A DNA stretch of 64,000 nt. It comes from Collybiopsis luxurians FD-317 M1 (taxonomy: Eukaryota > Basidiomycota > Agaricomycetes > Agaricales > Omphalotaceae). A program made the position numbers and the translations under genes. The stretch is taken from NCBI GenBank assembly GCA_000827265.1, contig KN834781.1, positions 391,579 through 455,578 on the forward strand. The letters run 5' to 3'. Below are positions 32,555 to 44,863 of this stretch, one piece after another; position 1 is the first letter of the stretch, and the number at the start of each line of letters is the position of its first letter. A model generated the notes under the pieces. The model had not been told where the DNA came from. It made no database searches and saw only the letters and a program-made list of their open reading frames with translations.

Positions 32555-34318
32555 TTAGTCAACGTCCATTTCGTCAATGTTTAGGTCCTCCTTGTCGATT
32601 TCCTGGAACTCCCTAAATCTTCTTGCCAACATCTCCCCTGAGAAAACATCGGAGTGAGATAGTGACCTGAGAAATAAATATTGAATGTACCTTCTGGATC
32701 CAGATCTGTGACATCGAGTCCCAGCTGGAAAAATCTCCACCTCTTCTCCTGATTGTTTGTAACCTTTGGTAATTTGAAGGAATAATCCTGCGGTGTGACG
32801 AAAACAAAATAAAATTCCGTGACCATTGCAGCTTCAAATCGAGAGTCCAAAGCATTCAGGCCATCTGAGTTTAAGGTATGTTTTCGACCAACAGTCATCT
32901 GAAGACCAACGCCGATCTTCTTTTGACCATCCTTATAGTAGAAGAAGGCATCCCAAGTTGCGTTATTCCCCTCCGCAGGAACGTAAAATGTTTGGGAATG
33001 CGACGTCTTCCACCCGAGAGTTCTTTTGGGAAAGATTTCGACCATGCGATCTGTTAGTTTCAAGGCCAATGGTTGATGGTTGATTTCTGTTAGCGATGTC
33101 AGTTCTACAGTAATGTTCCCCCTGGACAGCTTGTCGATGGCCATGGACTCGAAGAGCCAGCCAAGGGAAGTACTGAAATGAGTGGAAGTGGATAACGCAG
33201 AATAGAGCTGTCGTCGTTGAGCCAGATCTTTCTTCCTATACGACATTGCCACTATTCGCATAACGGTTTGGGAGCGTATCCGATTAACGAGGATGGTAGG
33301 ACTCGAAGGATCAGGAACGGAACGGACGAGTTTTTGGGTTACTTCTGTGCCACTAGCGCCATCTAGAAGAAGCTTGGACAAATTTTCGAAATCCAGGGAA
33401 TTAGCAGCGAGTTCGACTGTTCGGCGATGCTCAACGTAAGCGGCGAGACCGTACACCATTATCTTCAAGCCAAGTCGAAGATCTGGACCGAAATGTGTCC
33501 AAGCGTCTTGCAGCAACTTCAGATGATTCTGAACGGCGCCCTGAATGATGCGATTGTGTGAGTCGGCGACCCTATATAGCTGCCATCTACAAGAGCTTAA
33601 GCTAAATAATGGGATACAGAGCCTAAACCTACGCGGTGAGAGCTTCTTGAAAATCCGGAGCTTTTGAAATCACAGTTTCTGGGAAGCGATCTTTGACCCA
33701 GGCTCGCCATCGCTCTGCCTTAGGGGATGTCGTGAAGACCACGGACAGTTGAGAAGAGTTCTCCCAGAGTATCTCAGGTGGTGGGTTGGGTCTCTTCTCC
33801 GCGTCAACGAGGGCAAGTACGCCTTGGAAGTCATCGTGAAAGAAGAGGTCAGGCACCTGACCGACTACCTCAAAGGCTCCCTGATCATTGAAGAAACGGA
33901 GGGCCGGGTATGAATAATAGAAAGTTGGCTTTCGCTGCGAGAGCTGAAGGGAAAGCTTATAAAGGAGGTATGTGGATTTGCCTTATTTTGAGAGTCGAGC
34001 ATTAACCAGATTACGTTCGGTACGGGGAATGGGCCCACCGATGCCTGGACTACCCACTATTAAACAACCACGACGAAATCTGTTTCGTTCAACTGCTGCG
34101 TCTATTTCCGCGTAGTTATCGAAAATGCACAGCTTTCCTCGCAGCTCACTGGGTAAAAGCACGGTGAAGACAGTCATAATCTTTCCCTCTATTCGAGGTT
34201 TTTGACCCCAATGGAACTGCCATATCTGGTGGTAAAGAGATTCAGGGTTAAACTTGATGAAATTTGGGTTATTGACAACTAAAGAGGTCATGTTTCCACT
34301 TGTGGTCGTGGTCATCAT
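32555..34318 (-). CDS. Crinkler/RHS-like P-loop NTPase with nuclease-like C-terminal half
   Basis: The spliced product is 530 residues from exons 34318-34039, 33981-33633, 33571-32691 and 32637-32555. The first intron splits the Walker A codon block; after removal the loop reads VGSPGIGKSTYLLYKL, an intact GxxGxGKS. Further family marks are QRKPTFYYSYPALRFFNDQGAFEV, LALVDAEKRPNPPPEIL and VVFTTSPKAERWRAWVKDRFP. This matches the fungal group related to Crinkler effectors and 'retrotransposon hot spot' proteins. The C-terminal part (TSHSQTFYVPAEGNNATWDAFFYY..GLQMTVGRKH) resembles the Asp/Gln-x-Lys type core seen in such nuclease modules, but I cannot confirm active residues. Function is unknown; a role in nucleic-acid-targeting conflict or killing systems is only inferred from the superfamily. 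The start is the double Met at 34318. Confidence 0.72.
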
Positions 34319-34745
34319 GGTGAATTTGAAGATATGGACATTTTAAAAAAAGGAATCAGATCCAATGGAGGCTAAGATAAACCCGGCTAGCCATGTGATC
34401 CAAGTGTGACATTACCTTATTCAGACGAAACCCGGCGCTACCACCTTCTGTTGTCTGTATCTTCACTTTGAGACCAGTTCTCACAAATGCCCGCCTAAAA
34501 TCTCTTTGAATACATGCCAAGATGACTTTTTTTTTTTTGAGATTTTACAATAAGAGCTGGCAACATTATTCATCATTTAGCAGTCAATATGCAGGCTATA
34601 TACTTGATACAAGTGAAGATATCTATGCTACATCAAGAAAAGTACAAGAAATAAGATATCTATGATAACAAAAAGAATAAATATACACTACGTAACATTC
34701 TCTTTGAGAAGTTCACTCATAATCCCTTCAGGAAGGACACGATGT
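34319..34745. other. Spacer upstream of the NTPase gene
   Basis: Promoter side of the NTPase gene, with an 11-T run near 34528. AT-rich and without a recognised gene. Confidence 0.5.
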
Positions 34746-34747
34746 CC

Positions 34748-35187
34748 TCAATACTTTCGAGTAGCCCAAGCTGCCTGCCGCCCATTCAGCCCTCGAGTAT
34801 ATGCATCCATAAAATGTTGGCTCCGGATAAAAAATCGGCGAATGGAGATAATTGGAATCTCATCTAAGGCTTTCAATGCATTGAGCCAAAGAACATCCTT
34901 GCACTTGGATTCAGGGTAAAAGCGGTAAACTCTCTTTGCATACCCCCAACATTGCTCGATAGGATAAAGTTCACAGTGGACCTTCATTGTTCAAGATATA
35001 TCTATTCAATTGAGGTTAGTGTTATGTCTGGTAACTGGTAATCAGGGTGCATATTCACATAACCCCGTCTTCTCTCCCAAAAGTCCAGAGCTTGGGACCA
35101 TGAACCCCAACTTGACCAAATGCGACTGCCTGCAGCCAGTGGTTGCTTATCATCACAGACTTGATAATTCTGGGAGCATTCCACCAT
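34748..35187 (-). pseudogene. Relic of an agaricomycete DDE transposase C-terminus
   Basis: The minus-strand frame 34987-34748 reads HCELYPIEQCWGYAKRVYR, then ALDEIPIISIRRFFIRSQ and FMDAYTRGLNGRQAAWATRKY. This is the typical C-terminal block, including the catalytic Glu context, of a DDE transposase family common in mushroom genomes. The frame just upstream (35187-35002) contains SQALDFWERRRGY and may be an adjoining, rearranged part. No 5' half or clear ends were found, so the copy is dead. Confidence 0.65.
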
Positions 35188-35383
35188 CGATGATGAATCG
35201 GTGAATTGCTTCTATACGACTACGGCCAGCTGGACAGAGCTGGCATCATAGGCTATTGCGGACACTTCTTGGCCATCTGTTCCTCCTAGGAGGCACTCAC
35301 AGAATACCTCAGCAAACTTAATGGTCAGCCAGTAACATAACTCCAATTCACATATACAACTTATGCTCTCTTCTTTTTTGTTC

Positions 35384-36068
35384 CTTTCACCAAATTTTCT
35401 GAATGCCGGCTCGTTCAATTTCGACATGGGTGGCATAAGGAAATACCGGAGGTTTTCGAACTGGATGCTCAAGGGAATCGCTTACCGACGAGGTTTTATG
35501 ATCCGTTCAAGGGGGACGTGTAGGTGCTAGGGCTTGTGTTGGAAGGGTTTTTCGGAAAGGTTCGTCATAGTCCTCTCCCATTTCGTCAAAACTCGTTTCA
35601 TTCAATGGAGCTCATCATTAATTCATTGAGTCCGTCCCATGTCTCCGCCCCCTCTTCACCCTCATGAAAGACCCCTCACCGACAACTCGCCCATCGGCCG
35701 AACAAGCTTTGCAGGTATTTGATCAGTGTACGAGGGATATCTCGCGTCGGAGGCTGCTCATGCCTGTGAAGGATGTTTCGGTGTTCAGTTTTGCGGAGAT
35801 GGATTTGTTTACGAGGGGGTTGGGGTGGATGATTGCATTTGTGTGGGGGTGGGTGGATTGGGTAAGGTTGGTGGTGAAGGTTGTGTGGAGAGGGCAAGAG
35901 TTGAAGGTGAAGATGTGAAAGGGATGGGTGGGTGGGTGTTACGTTGGATGAGATTGCGATCTACATATGCTGCCAATTTTACGAGATGCTCATAAAGTAC
36001 TACTGTAATGGATGTCGTTATACACGGAGTTTTTGTGTAGATTTAATTGATAATAGAGTACGTGTACG
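35384..36068 (+). pseudogene. Partial duplicate of the kinase-like gene (exons 5-6 and 3' flank)
   Basis: Matches 27810-28540 from within exon 5 onward. It begins abruptly at the CACCAAATTTTCTGAA phrase. It contains an in-frame stop where the parent has the Tyr of DVYVLG (TAC to TAG near 35520), a small deletion in the last intron, and a C-terminal exon 6 with its frame still open (35664-35918). The 3' flank is also copied, ending near 36068. Confidence 0.88.
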
Positions 36069-36300
36069 TATGTTTCGTCGAGTTCGGAATCATTATACTA
36101 ACCATCGATGCATGTTCGATGGTTGAGTAGGGAAATTGAAAGAGAAGACTATGATGGATGTCTTGACTGCCGCCGATAACGTAGACCGAATACGACGCAT
36201 AGCGACGCCATAATATGTACAGTCGTTCTGCAATGGAAAAGCTCCTCCGCCATTGCTCCCGTGTATTTCTTCAAAGTCTAACGCCTATCGAAAATTTGCA

Positions 36301-38729
36301 ATGGGAGCCTGGTTTCCAAAGCTGATCTTTGTAGGGGCACCTTTCCTCGCCTTGTATGCGATTCAGAAGTATCTCGAGTATAAACAAGCGGTGCAGCTAT
36401 TAGGGTACGTTTACTTTCTTTCAAAACATTTGGTCCTCAATTTTTATCAGGTCGTATCCCCATTTCTTCACTGTATTTGCCCAACGTTCTTATGTCTCAA
36501 GCCTTCTTCCCCAAATTCGGGGCTTAACAAGAAGCAGGAAAACTTATTGGCTGGACAAATATAAACGTGAGTTGTCCGTATGTGAGATTGGAGGGCTTAT
36601 TATATTGAACTTTTAGCCTATGCGGACTTGGGATTCGATGCTACTGTACAAGTAAGGAGCGAGCCCGGATCTCTCACTGTTCGCTCCTGAAATCCAAGTC
36701 TGCTGTAGGCTGCCATCTTCCCGACCACGGGTATCACCGTGAATCTCGTAGATGTCGATGCTATCAAGATTGGTCTCAGTGACATTGTTAATTCTAGGCG
36801 GCCGGATTTTTATCGATATCCAGGAAGTTACAGCGGGCCGTGCCAGGTTCCCAAAGCCTGTTATGGTATACAAACTCCTGTCGTTCTTCGGAGATAATAT
36901 CGTCGCTTCGGAAGGAGAAGAATGGAAGAGATATAGGAAAATTGCTGCGCCTGCGTTCAACGACGTGCATTTTGGTTTCCTCTGTGTATAACTTGTCTTC
37001 TGAATTTGAGCCCGCCAGAAAAACGGCAAGCTCATTTGGAACGAGACTATACGAATCGTAGGAGATTTGTTCGAGAACGTCTGCTGCAAATATAACTCGT
37101 CCTGTAAGTCTGATTTCGTTGGGAGATCATGATGCATCACTTAGATGTCCCTTCAGATCGCGCTTTTCGTTCTCGGTGCTGCCGGTAAGCTGGGTGGATT
37201 AATGTCGAGAATGAAAATATGACATCGGCGTGCAGCTTTCGGACGGAGAATGTCCTGGAAAGATGATGAGGGTATACCTCCGAACCATAAAATGACTTTT
37301 AAAAGTGCTATACTCGAGGTATCGACGAATTGTTTCATTAAGCTTATTGTTCCGGAATGGGCTATGGGAATTACCGCATTTACCCGCAAAGTCCGTCTTG
37401 CGTCTGAAGAGCTGGATGTGAGTAGTCTTACTTGAAGCTTATCTCGCCCGCACATTTTTGCTGACAATATTTTTCTAGAGATACATGCTGGAAATGATCT
37501 GGAGTCGTCGGAATGCAGAGAAGAAGGAGGAGAAGGATGACCCCTTGAGCAATCTTCTTGAGGCCAGTTCTGACGATTCGTCGTTCACGGATAGAGACTT
37601 GACGGGGAACATCTTCATATTTCTCATAGCTGGGCACGAGGTAGAGTATATCTTTGAAGCCTTTACCTAACTGATGTTGTTTTTGTAGACGACTGCCCAT
37701 ACTTTTTGCTTCGCATTTGCACTTCTTGCGTTATACCTCGATCAGCAAGAGACTCTTTTCCAGCATATCAACTCAGTACTTCCAGAGGGGGGACTACCGG
37801 TAAGTTGTGAGCTGCGCGGCACGAGCTGGTGCTCATCGGAGGCTTCTGAAATTAGAAATATGAGGAAATCCCTGGCGTTTGTTCACCAAAAGTTTGTGTT
37901 ATCCCAAACCCACTAATGAATCTCACAGGGTGCTCTACGAGACCTTGCGCATGTTTCCTCCGGTAAGAGATTTTTTACCATTATCCACTGGTGCAATCGA
38001 CCTCAGCGTTTTACTACCAGGTGACCGCTATTCCAAAGTACAGCGCCGAGGATACAACCCTCACTATAAGCAGCGCTACAGGCGGAAAGCGTATCCTTCC
38101 AGTTCCTAGGGGCAGTTATGTCAGCCTTAACGTAGTTGGCTTGCACTACAGCCGTATGTGCCCTGCTTGTCTTATACACGATTGTTGAGTCTTGAACCCT
38201 CCTCCTCCGCAGCCCGCTACTGGAAGGATCCCGATGAATTCCGACCTGCTCGTTTCCTAGAATCGGACTGGCCCCGCGATGCATTCATCTCCTTCAGTGC
38301 TGGTGAGAATACTCTATACCTGGTTATGCTTGTTCCATTACCTACGTTCAATTTGTATCTCTATTCGCAGGACCGCAGGATTGTATCGGTCGCAAGTACA
38401 TCCATCCCTTGGAGTTTTTTTGCATCAGTTTCTAATACATACATACTTTTTGCCCTGCCAGGTTCTTCGAAACGGAAGGTATAGCGGTCTTTACTATGAT
38501 TGTCTCGAAGTATGAGATTAGAATCAAGGAGGAGCCCCAATTTGCGAGGGAGACGTTTGAAGAACGCAAAGCTCGTGTGCTGGCTTTGAGACCTGGGATT
38601 ACGATGACGTGCGTGCTTTTTCCCTTTCCATGCCCCGGAGCGGTGCCACGTATAATCATAGGAGTTCTTATTCACATTGTTTGTTTTTTTAGACCGCTAC
38701 GCGTTCCATTGGCGTTCAAGCGACGATAG
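36301..38729 (+). pseudogene. Cytochrome P450 pseudogene (inverted paralog of the gene at 61096)
   Basis: A many-exon P450 on the plus strand, collinear exon by exon with the intact gene at 61096-63588. Recognisable parts are the membrane anchor MGAWFPKLIFVGAPFLALYAIQKY, GFDATVQ, FFGDNIVASEGEEWKRYRKIAAPAFND, the I-helix FLIAGHETTAHTF, VLYETLRMFPP (ExxR), RYWKDPDEFRPARFLESDWP and the heme-loop region FSAGPQDCIGRK. Three defects are visible against the paralog: a 32-bp deletion after DLFENV (about 37080) that shifts the frame, a 17-bp deletion after YEE (about 37870) that shifts it again, and Gln in place of the heme-loop Arg of FxxGxRxCxG. Splice sites are otherwise largely conserved, so the loss is recent. 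Confidence 0.82.
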
Positions 38730-39140
38730 AGGTCGATTCTCATTACATAGCATGTAGAGTATACTCTGATACGCACTTGTATCTTGGACAATGTTGTTCT
38801 GACTCTTACTTTCATCATCATATCTTGATCGTTGTAAATAATCACGTTATCACTCGGAGACTCCTCCATCGTTTCATAGCTTCACGTACAGTATTACTCG
38901 AAGTAATTCTTAGCTTTTCGCAGCATTCAATCCGAGTCTGACAGAATTCAATTAAAAATCCGCAGTCTGGATTAAGTATCGTCTTACTGCATCGAATGAA
39001 GACTTGGACACGTCCAAATGGCATCCATGGTGCTCAAGTTTCTGGTGAAAAACTTGTTGATGGATTGAGAGAGAAAAAACGCCTCGAATATTACCCAAGA
39101 GATTGAAGAGTCCAAAGACGGAAACGCGGATATTTTTGAT
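38730..39140. repeat. P450 3' flank, inverted copy of 60590-61095
   Basis: The reverse complement of this stretch aligns with the region after the intact P450: shared CATTGTCCAA, a GGAG-AATCTCC phrase, FEAFFLS-encoding sequence (CGAGGCGTTTTTTCTCTCT) and the GCNATTTGGACG phrase. It shows that the inverted duplication covered more than the P450. Short frames exist on both strands; I could not identify a gene. Confidence 0.7.
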
Positions 39141-41692
39141 CCGAGATCCACGTGATCGGATTGCGCGTATTCGCAGTACAGGTCGGACCACACCAACAGT
39201 AGTTGAGCTCGACAAGTCGCAGCTGATTCACGCTGCTCTCCCCTTATGTGCCATCTTTCTACCTCCATCTTGCGACGCCGCTCCCTCCAACCCGAGGTTG
39301 AACGTGAACAGAACAGACATTGGGATTGGAAACCGAGTTGCCGCTCCCATACAGTATGCCTTGAGGCTACTTTTTGAATGCTTGATGTACGCATCATATG
39401 TACGCCATAGATTGCCACTTCCCTGAAATACGCACAATCTCAGGCTCTCCCTTCTGGGCTAAGTAAGTAGTAAGAGGCTCTTCCAATACGGCAATATTCA
39501 AAAGAGTCCCGGTGTCAATGAGGAGCACTTTCGACGGTTCTGTAGAGTCGAGTCCTGGCTAACTTGATCACTGCATTTCGCAGTCTATATACGTACAAAT
39601 AGAACAGAGACTAATGGTTCGAGTAAATAAGCTGAAATCCACTTGAATGGATCTATGGATCTAGCACAATAAGCCTTGAAGTCCGACTGCCAACTTTGAG
39701 ACTAGTTTGAGGGCCTTCACTTGGACCGAAAATGCCAATAATATTCTTTGACAGTTCGGGGAGTTGTGTATTCTTATATACATGTTCAGATGAGAGTCTC
39801 GTAAGGTAGGGCTAATATTCAAAATTCGTTAACATTTGTTAATTAACATTGTTAATAACATGTTAGTAACATGCGATTCACATAGTCCTGTGAAGTACGA
39901 TGTTAATAACATGTTAATATGATGTTAATATAGCTGTTGAGGATGCCAATGTTAATATACATGTTATTCACATCCCAGAACTATACTCGCCCTACCCTAG
40001 GACTCAGTTCAAAGTAAACGGAGCCGAGCTCGAGGCCTTTTCGCTTCGATGTTCAAATTAATGTGTGAATGATGGTTAAGTAGAGAAAAGGGAAATATAC
40101 GTACAGTGAGCGGGCTTGGTATGTATGATTTAGAACAAGTACTCGAGAAAGACCTTGAAGTCCTCTTTTGTAAATCGTTATACCGAGATTCTAGCCAGGG
40201 CCCAGGAGGGATCGGCTTCTCTTCCGGTCAAATTGGGAGTATGACTGGAACTCAGTGCGTTGGAGTCAGTCGCCCGCTGCTTGGCAGTAATATGCATGAT
40301 AAAGTTAGTATGGCAGCAACATTGATAAGAGGTTCGAGAGCGAGAGTTTTTACTTTTTCATGTATGGTGAGGCGTAAACAATGGTGCTTAGACTCTATAG
40401 GAGAGCGAGTACGCATTAGGGATGGTACGGCTAGGGTGAATCTTTGGATTGACGTTCAAAATGGGGGGGAGTAGACCAGGATGGAGGTTGCTTGACTAGT
40501 GGAACGTATCATTCAGCCATAGTCAGTGCGTCCAAGTCTTACGGTGACTGCAATTCTGCGTAGGCCAAGTGCGTGAAAAAGACAAAAATTATGATCCGTG
40601 TCAACCAATGAGGTACGCTGGGAGGAACCTCCGGTTAAATTCCTTGATACGGAGCATTGCGTCAATGAATCTTTATTTGGTCAAGATGCCATGGCGCTGT
40701 TCATTCTCCAGGATGTGATGCGGCGGAGTATGTATATAGCCCGCTCCAAGTCGCTGCGGAATGTATGTAAGTGTGAATGGCGACTGTCAACGGGGGATCT
40801 GGACTGGCTCTCGGCTTGACCCGCGAACCTATCTTTTTCCTCCGTGGAAGACTTGGCATTAATTGCATCGAGACAAATTAACATGTCTTCTTGATCTCTT
40901 GATAATTGCTCAATAATGAAAACTGGAGATTTTTCAAATATTTACAGTTACCTGACTCTTTTTACTCACTTTCGCAAAAAGAGACTCGAGTCAAAGCGTA
41001 CAAGACACCTGTGAAGGACATTCTAGTGTGTGAAAATCTGATACTCTTCAAATAGCACAATTCACTCGAATCCAAGGGTCGGGAATAAAGTTGTTCGAGA
41101 AAATGTCAAAACATATTTAAAAGCCTAACTGAAAGTAGCAAAGTATACGACATATTGATAAAGAGAAGCATTTTCTAGTCATAGAATTGAGGCACACGAC
41201 CAGGTCGAACCATTTGATTGGATAAACATGATGGGAATGTTTAATTAATTGATTAAGATATCGAACATGAGCTTCCCAAAAGCTCGCAGTACTGGAAAAA
41301 CAAAGGTTATAGGCTTAGCAATCGACTAGAACGAAATGTAAACTTTGTAGAAACGTTTGCGATGACCGCGACGCGACGCGACTCTGAGAATTCACGCACG
41401 TGGTCAAACGCGAACATGATCCGATGATCCGAGCAAAATTTTTACGGTCAAGTCTTGTCCCCGAATTTCGACTGTTCCACTTCGATTGGAACGGAGCCGA
41501 GTCACCTTTTTCTTTCTTATCCCTGTACCACCACCATCTCAGTCTTGTTCTACTCCATTTCCCCAAAATTTCTTGACGACTTTTAGAATCACAAATTGTC
41601 CTTTACGAGCGCGCAGCTCAGAAGCATCTTTAGGATTCAGGCGGTAACGCTCAGTCCTTATCTATAATTGAAATCAAGAATCTCTGGCTACA
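39141..41692. other. Long intergenic region with an AT-rich repeat cluster
   Basis: About 2.5 kb without a recognised gene. It includes the TTAACA-rich cluster at 39800-39999 (separate entry). The end before 41693 is the promoter side of the MATE transporter. Confidence 0.5.
39806..39999. repeat. AT-rich cluster of TGTTAATA/TATTAACA repeats bounded by short inverted repeats
   Basis: Many copies of GTTAATAACATG-like phrases in both orientations lie between GGTAGGGC (about 39806) and GCCCTACC (about 39990). The centre (39890-39915) is free of the motif. It could be a small MITE or a remnant; no target duplication was seen. Confidence 0.55.
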
Positions 41693-44253
41693 ATGTCTTC
41701 AATCGAAACCCAACACGGTGCTTACTTTGGCTCTGAACGCCTCGCTGGCGAATACGCAGTGGAAACAACCCCTCTGCTGCATTCGAATTCTCACCATAGC
41801 TCCCGTTCTACAGAGGCCCGGTCTGAACGGTATAGTGAAGCAGAAGAGGATGAGCTGCGAGATCCGACAGAAGACATACCAACGTTACCACTTTTACTCA
41901 CGCAGTTTCTTGTCATCCTGAAGTCATCATTGCCAGTATTCGGAACCCAACTTCTCGAGTATGCTCTGCTCATCACGAGTGTTCTTGCTGTTGGTCATTT
42001 GGGTTAGTTAACTCCCATTTAATTTTTCGCTCTATTCCCCTGCGATGTGATGTAGAACTGACTGGCTGACATCTTGTTTTCTTTATCCTGTGCAGGCAAG
42101 GTGGAACTGGCCGCGTGCACTCTCGGTTCCATGACTGCAAACGTCACGTCCTTCAGTATTGTCATTGGAATGGCCGGAGCTTTGGATACTGTACTCCCAG
42201 GAGTTTGGGGAGCCAGTACGAACTCTTCCCGTGTCCAAGGAAAGAGAACAGCTCGAGATCAGAACAAAATTGCAGATTCTCGGCTCCTCGGTCTTTGGTG
42301 TCAACGAATGGCCGTAATATATCTTCTACTTTTAGTACCAATCATATCTATTTGGCTCAATGCGGAACGGATACTGGTGCTGCTGAGACAGGACCCAGAT
42401 GTCGCTAGATTAGCTGCAAGGTATCTGGCTATGGTAGGTTAATTTCCTCGATGATGTTGGCCGACTGTGCTGAATTTACTCGTAGCTCGCCTTTGGTCTT
42501 CCTGCATTCTCTCTGAATACGATCTCCAAACGTTATTTTCAAGCTCAAGGTCTTTTCAGTGTACCCACCAAGATTGGAACTGTCGTAGCCGGCGTCAACG
42601 TGCTACTGACAGGACTGCTAGGTAAGATTTCTGCGACCCTCTCTTCTGCAACTCTAACGCTAATGCTATCGCGTAGTCTATTACCCTAGCCCGTTACCTC
42701 GAGCTTTGGCCCCTTATCTTCATCTCGGCTTCGACGGGGCACCACTTTCGACGGCCATCTCGTACAATCTCGTCGCCTTAGGCAGTGTACTATGGGGCTG
42801 GAAGATCGAAAGGGACAGAAGACACCGCCGAGAAGCTCTTGAGGCTCAAGATGAACGAACGGATGCTCTTACCCTTCGTGCACCATCGCCTACACTCAAC
42901 GAAGCTTCAACGTCATCTAACACCGCAGCTAGCTCAAGATGTGCCTCAAGGAACGCGTCTCCCGCAAAAGCACCCGGTATGCGTTTCATGAATATATTGC
43001 GTGTGCGTCTAAATTCTAATACCGCACTCGTTTTACAGATCTTCATCTGCGCGTTGAATCTTCAGGAGGTGCTGAGCGTTCAACTGCGTTTGAGATCCGG
43101 TCCGCCTGGCATCCCTTGTCGACGCGAGCTCTCCATCCCACTGGTCTCAGTACTCTACTAGGACTCGGACTGGGTGGAGTCGGTCAAACCGCCTCTGAAT
43201 GGTGGGCTTGGGAGCTTGTTGGGTTGGCCGCTTCGCTGTAGGTGCCATTTGCTCACGTTCGACATGTTTTACTGATCTTAGATTGCAGATTGGGACCTAC
43301 TGCTCTGGCATCTCAGTCTGTGCTGCTAGTCTCATGCTCAACGTCATACCAGGTTCCTTTCGCTTTGGGTGTGGCTACCAGTGTCCGAATCGGCCAATTG
43401 CTCGGGCTTGCTCGTCCGCGGTCTGCAAAACTCGCGGCGCAGGCCGCTATTCTTTTAGGTTTAGCACTTGCATTAGTATTCAGCTCGATCTTTTGGATTT
43501 TCCGAAACAAGTGGGCGTATCTTTTCAATGATGACCAAGGTATGTATCATTTTTGATGGAGTTGACTATCTGGGTTTAATCTGATCGTAGATGTGGCTGC
43601 GATGGTGGCGGCAATTTTACCTCTCGTGGCTCTTTTCCAAGTATTCGATGGAAATGCAGCTATCACCGGAGGAATTCTTCGAGCCCGAGGAAAGCAGGGC
43701 ACTGGGGCCCTTCTCAATTTGAGGTGAATTTCTCGTTTAGAAAATTAAGCTTATACTCGGGGCTCATCGTTTGACCCACAGCGCGTACTACGTTTTCGGT
43801 GTACCGCTCGGTGTCTATCTTGCCTTCAAGGATGTCGGTCTCCCAGATTCGTTGCCAGACCATCCTGTCGTGCATTCGCTTAGTAAGCACTTGACGACCT
43901 TGACATCGTCTGTTTCGTCCACTTTTCCAGTCTCTGTGCCTGTCGATCTCAAGTCTATACACAATGGATCTGGGGTCGACTTTTCCCAAGTTACTGCCAT
44001 GGCCGTAGATGATCCGACTTACCCTTCATTGCCCGAAGCTACCGCAGGTGTGAGGGGTTTGTGGATCGGTTTGACGGTATCTTTGGTATATTGTGCAGTT
44101 TTCGGCACTGTACTGTGCTTGAGAACTGATTGGGAATACGAAGTGGAAAAGGTCAAAGCTCGAGTCCGAGCAGAGCAACAGCGGGATCAAAAGGAATCAG
44201 AGCAAACGAGTCAAAATAGTAGCAGTGAAAGAACTTTTATCGAAAGTACGTAG
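41693..44253 (+). CDS. MATE family multidrug/toxic compound efflux transporter
   Basis: The spliced product is 712 residues from exons 41693-42002, 42096-42433, 42486-42621, 42677-42976, 43039-43237, 43289-43539, 43591-43723 and 43782-44253; the sum is in frame. The N-terminal about 85 residues are acidic and cytosolic (SEAEEDELRDPTEDIPTLP). Two MatE repeats follow, starting with SSLPVFGTQLLEYALLITSVLAVGHLGKVELAA and PTALASQSVLLVSCSTSYQVPFALGVATSVRIGQLLG. Typical motifs are GMAGALDTVLPGVWGA and FQVFDGNAAITGGILRARGKQGTGALLNL. A loop of about 70 residues rich in Ser/Ala (ASTSSNTAASSRCASRNAS) between repeats and a long luminal/extracellular loop before the last helix make it longer than yeast Erc1-type proteins. 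It would export cationic drugs or metabolites in exchange for H+ or Na+, likely at the plasma or vacuolar membrane. Single copy in the window. Confidence 0.93.
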
Positions 44254-44863
44254 AAGTAGAAAGGGCCAAGTCCAGCGTTCAGCTCGTTGTAGGACATTGG
44301 GTGAAAACTTTTTTCGGGGTGGGACACTTTTTATCTTGATATAATCTTGATCATTTTCACCATTACCTGCAGCGCGCCACGATTCTGTCACATATTCATC
44401 ATATAGAACGTGTTTTATTTTACAGTACCCGGAAAAGTTTCTTATTACTTAGTTAGTTATGGTACGAGCCGTCGGCTAAATTTCCCTTGAAATAAACTGC
44501 TTACGACGACTAACGACTGAAATTCAAGGAGGGTCCAGGACATTGGATATTCCGTTCGGAGGCTGCCAACAAGATGTACTGTGAAACGGTATTGTCTTAA
44601 CATTCTCGCGATGAGATGAGACATATGGTCAAGTCGTTTAGACTTTTGACGCTCGAGAATGGAAGCGAGTCCATGGTAATCCACGCAGGGATTTGCAGCT
44701 CCGCGCAATTGGTCAACCGATTCATATCCGGCCGGAAATCTGCCAGGAACAATTCTCGCTAAGACACCTTAGACCAAAATGGAGCCTTCTATCGCAACCA
44801 TCACCCACTTTCTCTCCCTCTAATCATAGGTCATTGAAAAAACTACAGAATAATTCGCTCTCA
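44254..44863. other. Intergenic region
   Basis: Divides MATE from the downstream gene on the same strand. No gene or repeat recognised. Confidence 0.5.

Noticed and set aside
38984..39426. Overlapping frames on both strands (144 and 107 codons)
   Set aside because: Neither strand shows a family, and similarity to 60620-60780 explains the sequence as duplicated flank rather than a gene.
40106..40819. Two frames of 122 and 73 codons in the long intergenic region
   Set aside because: No homology, no plausible splice context, codon use unlike the neighbouring genes.
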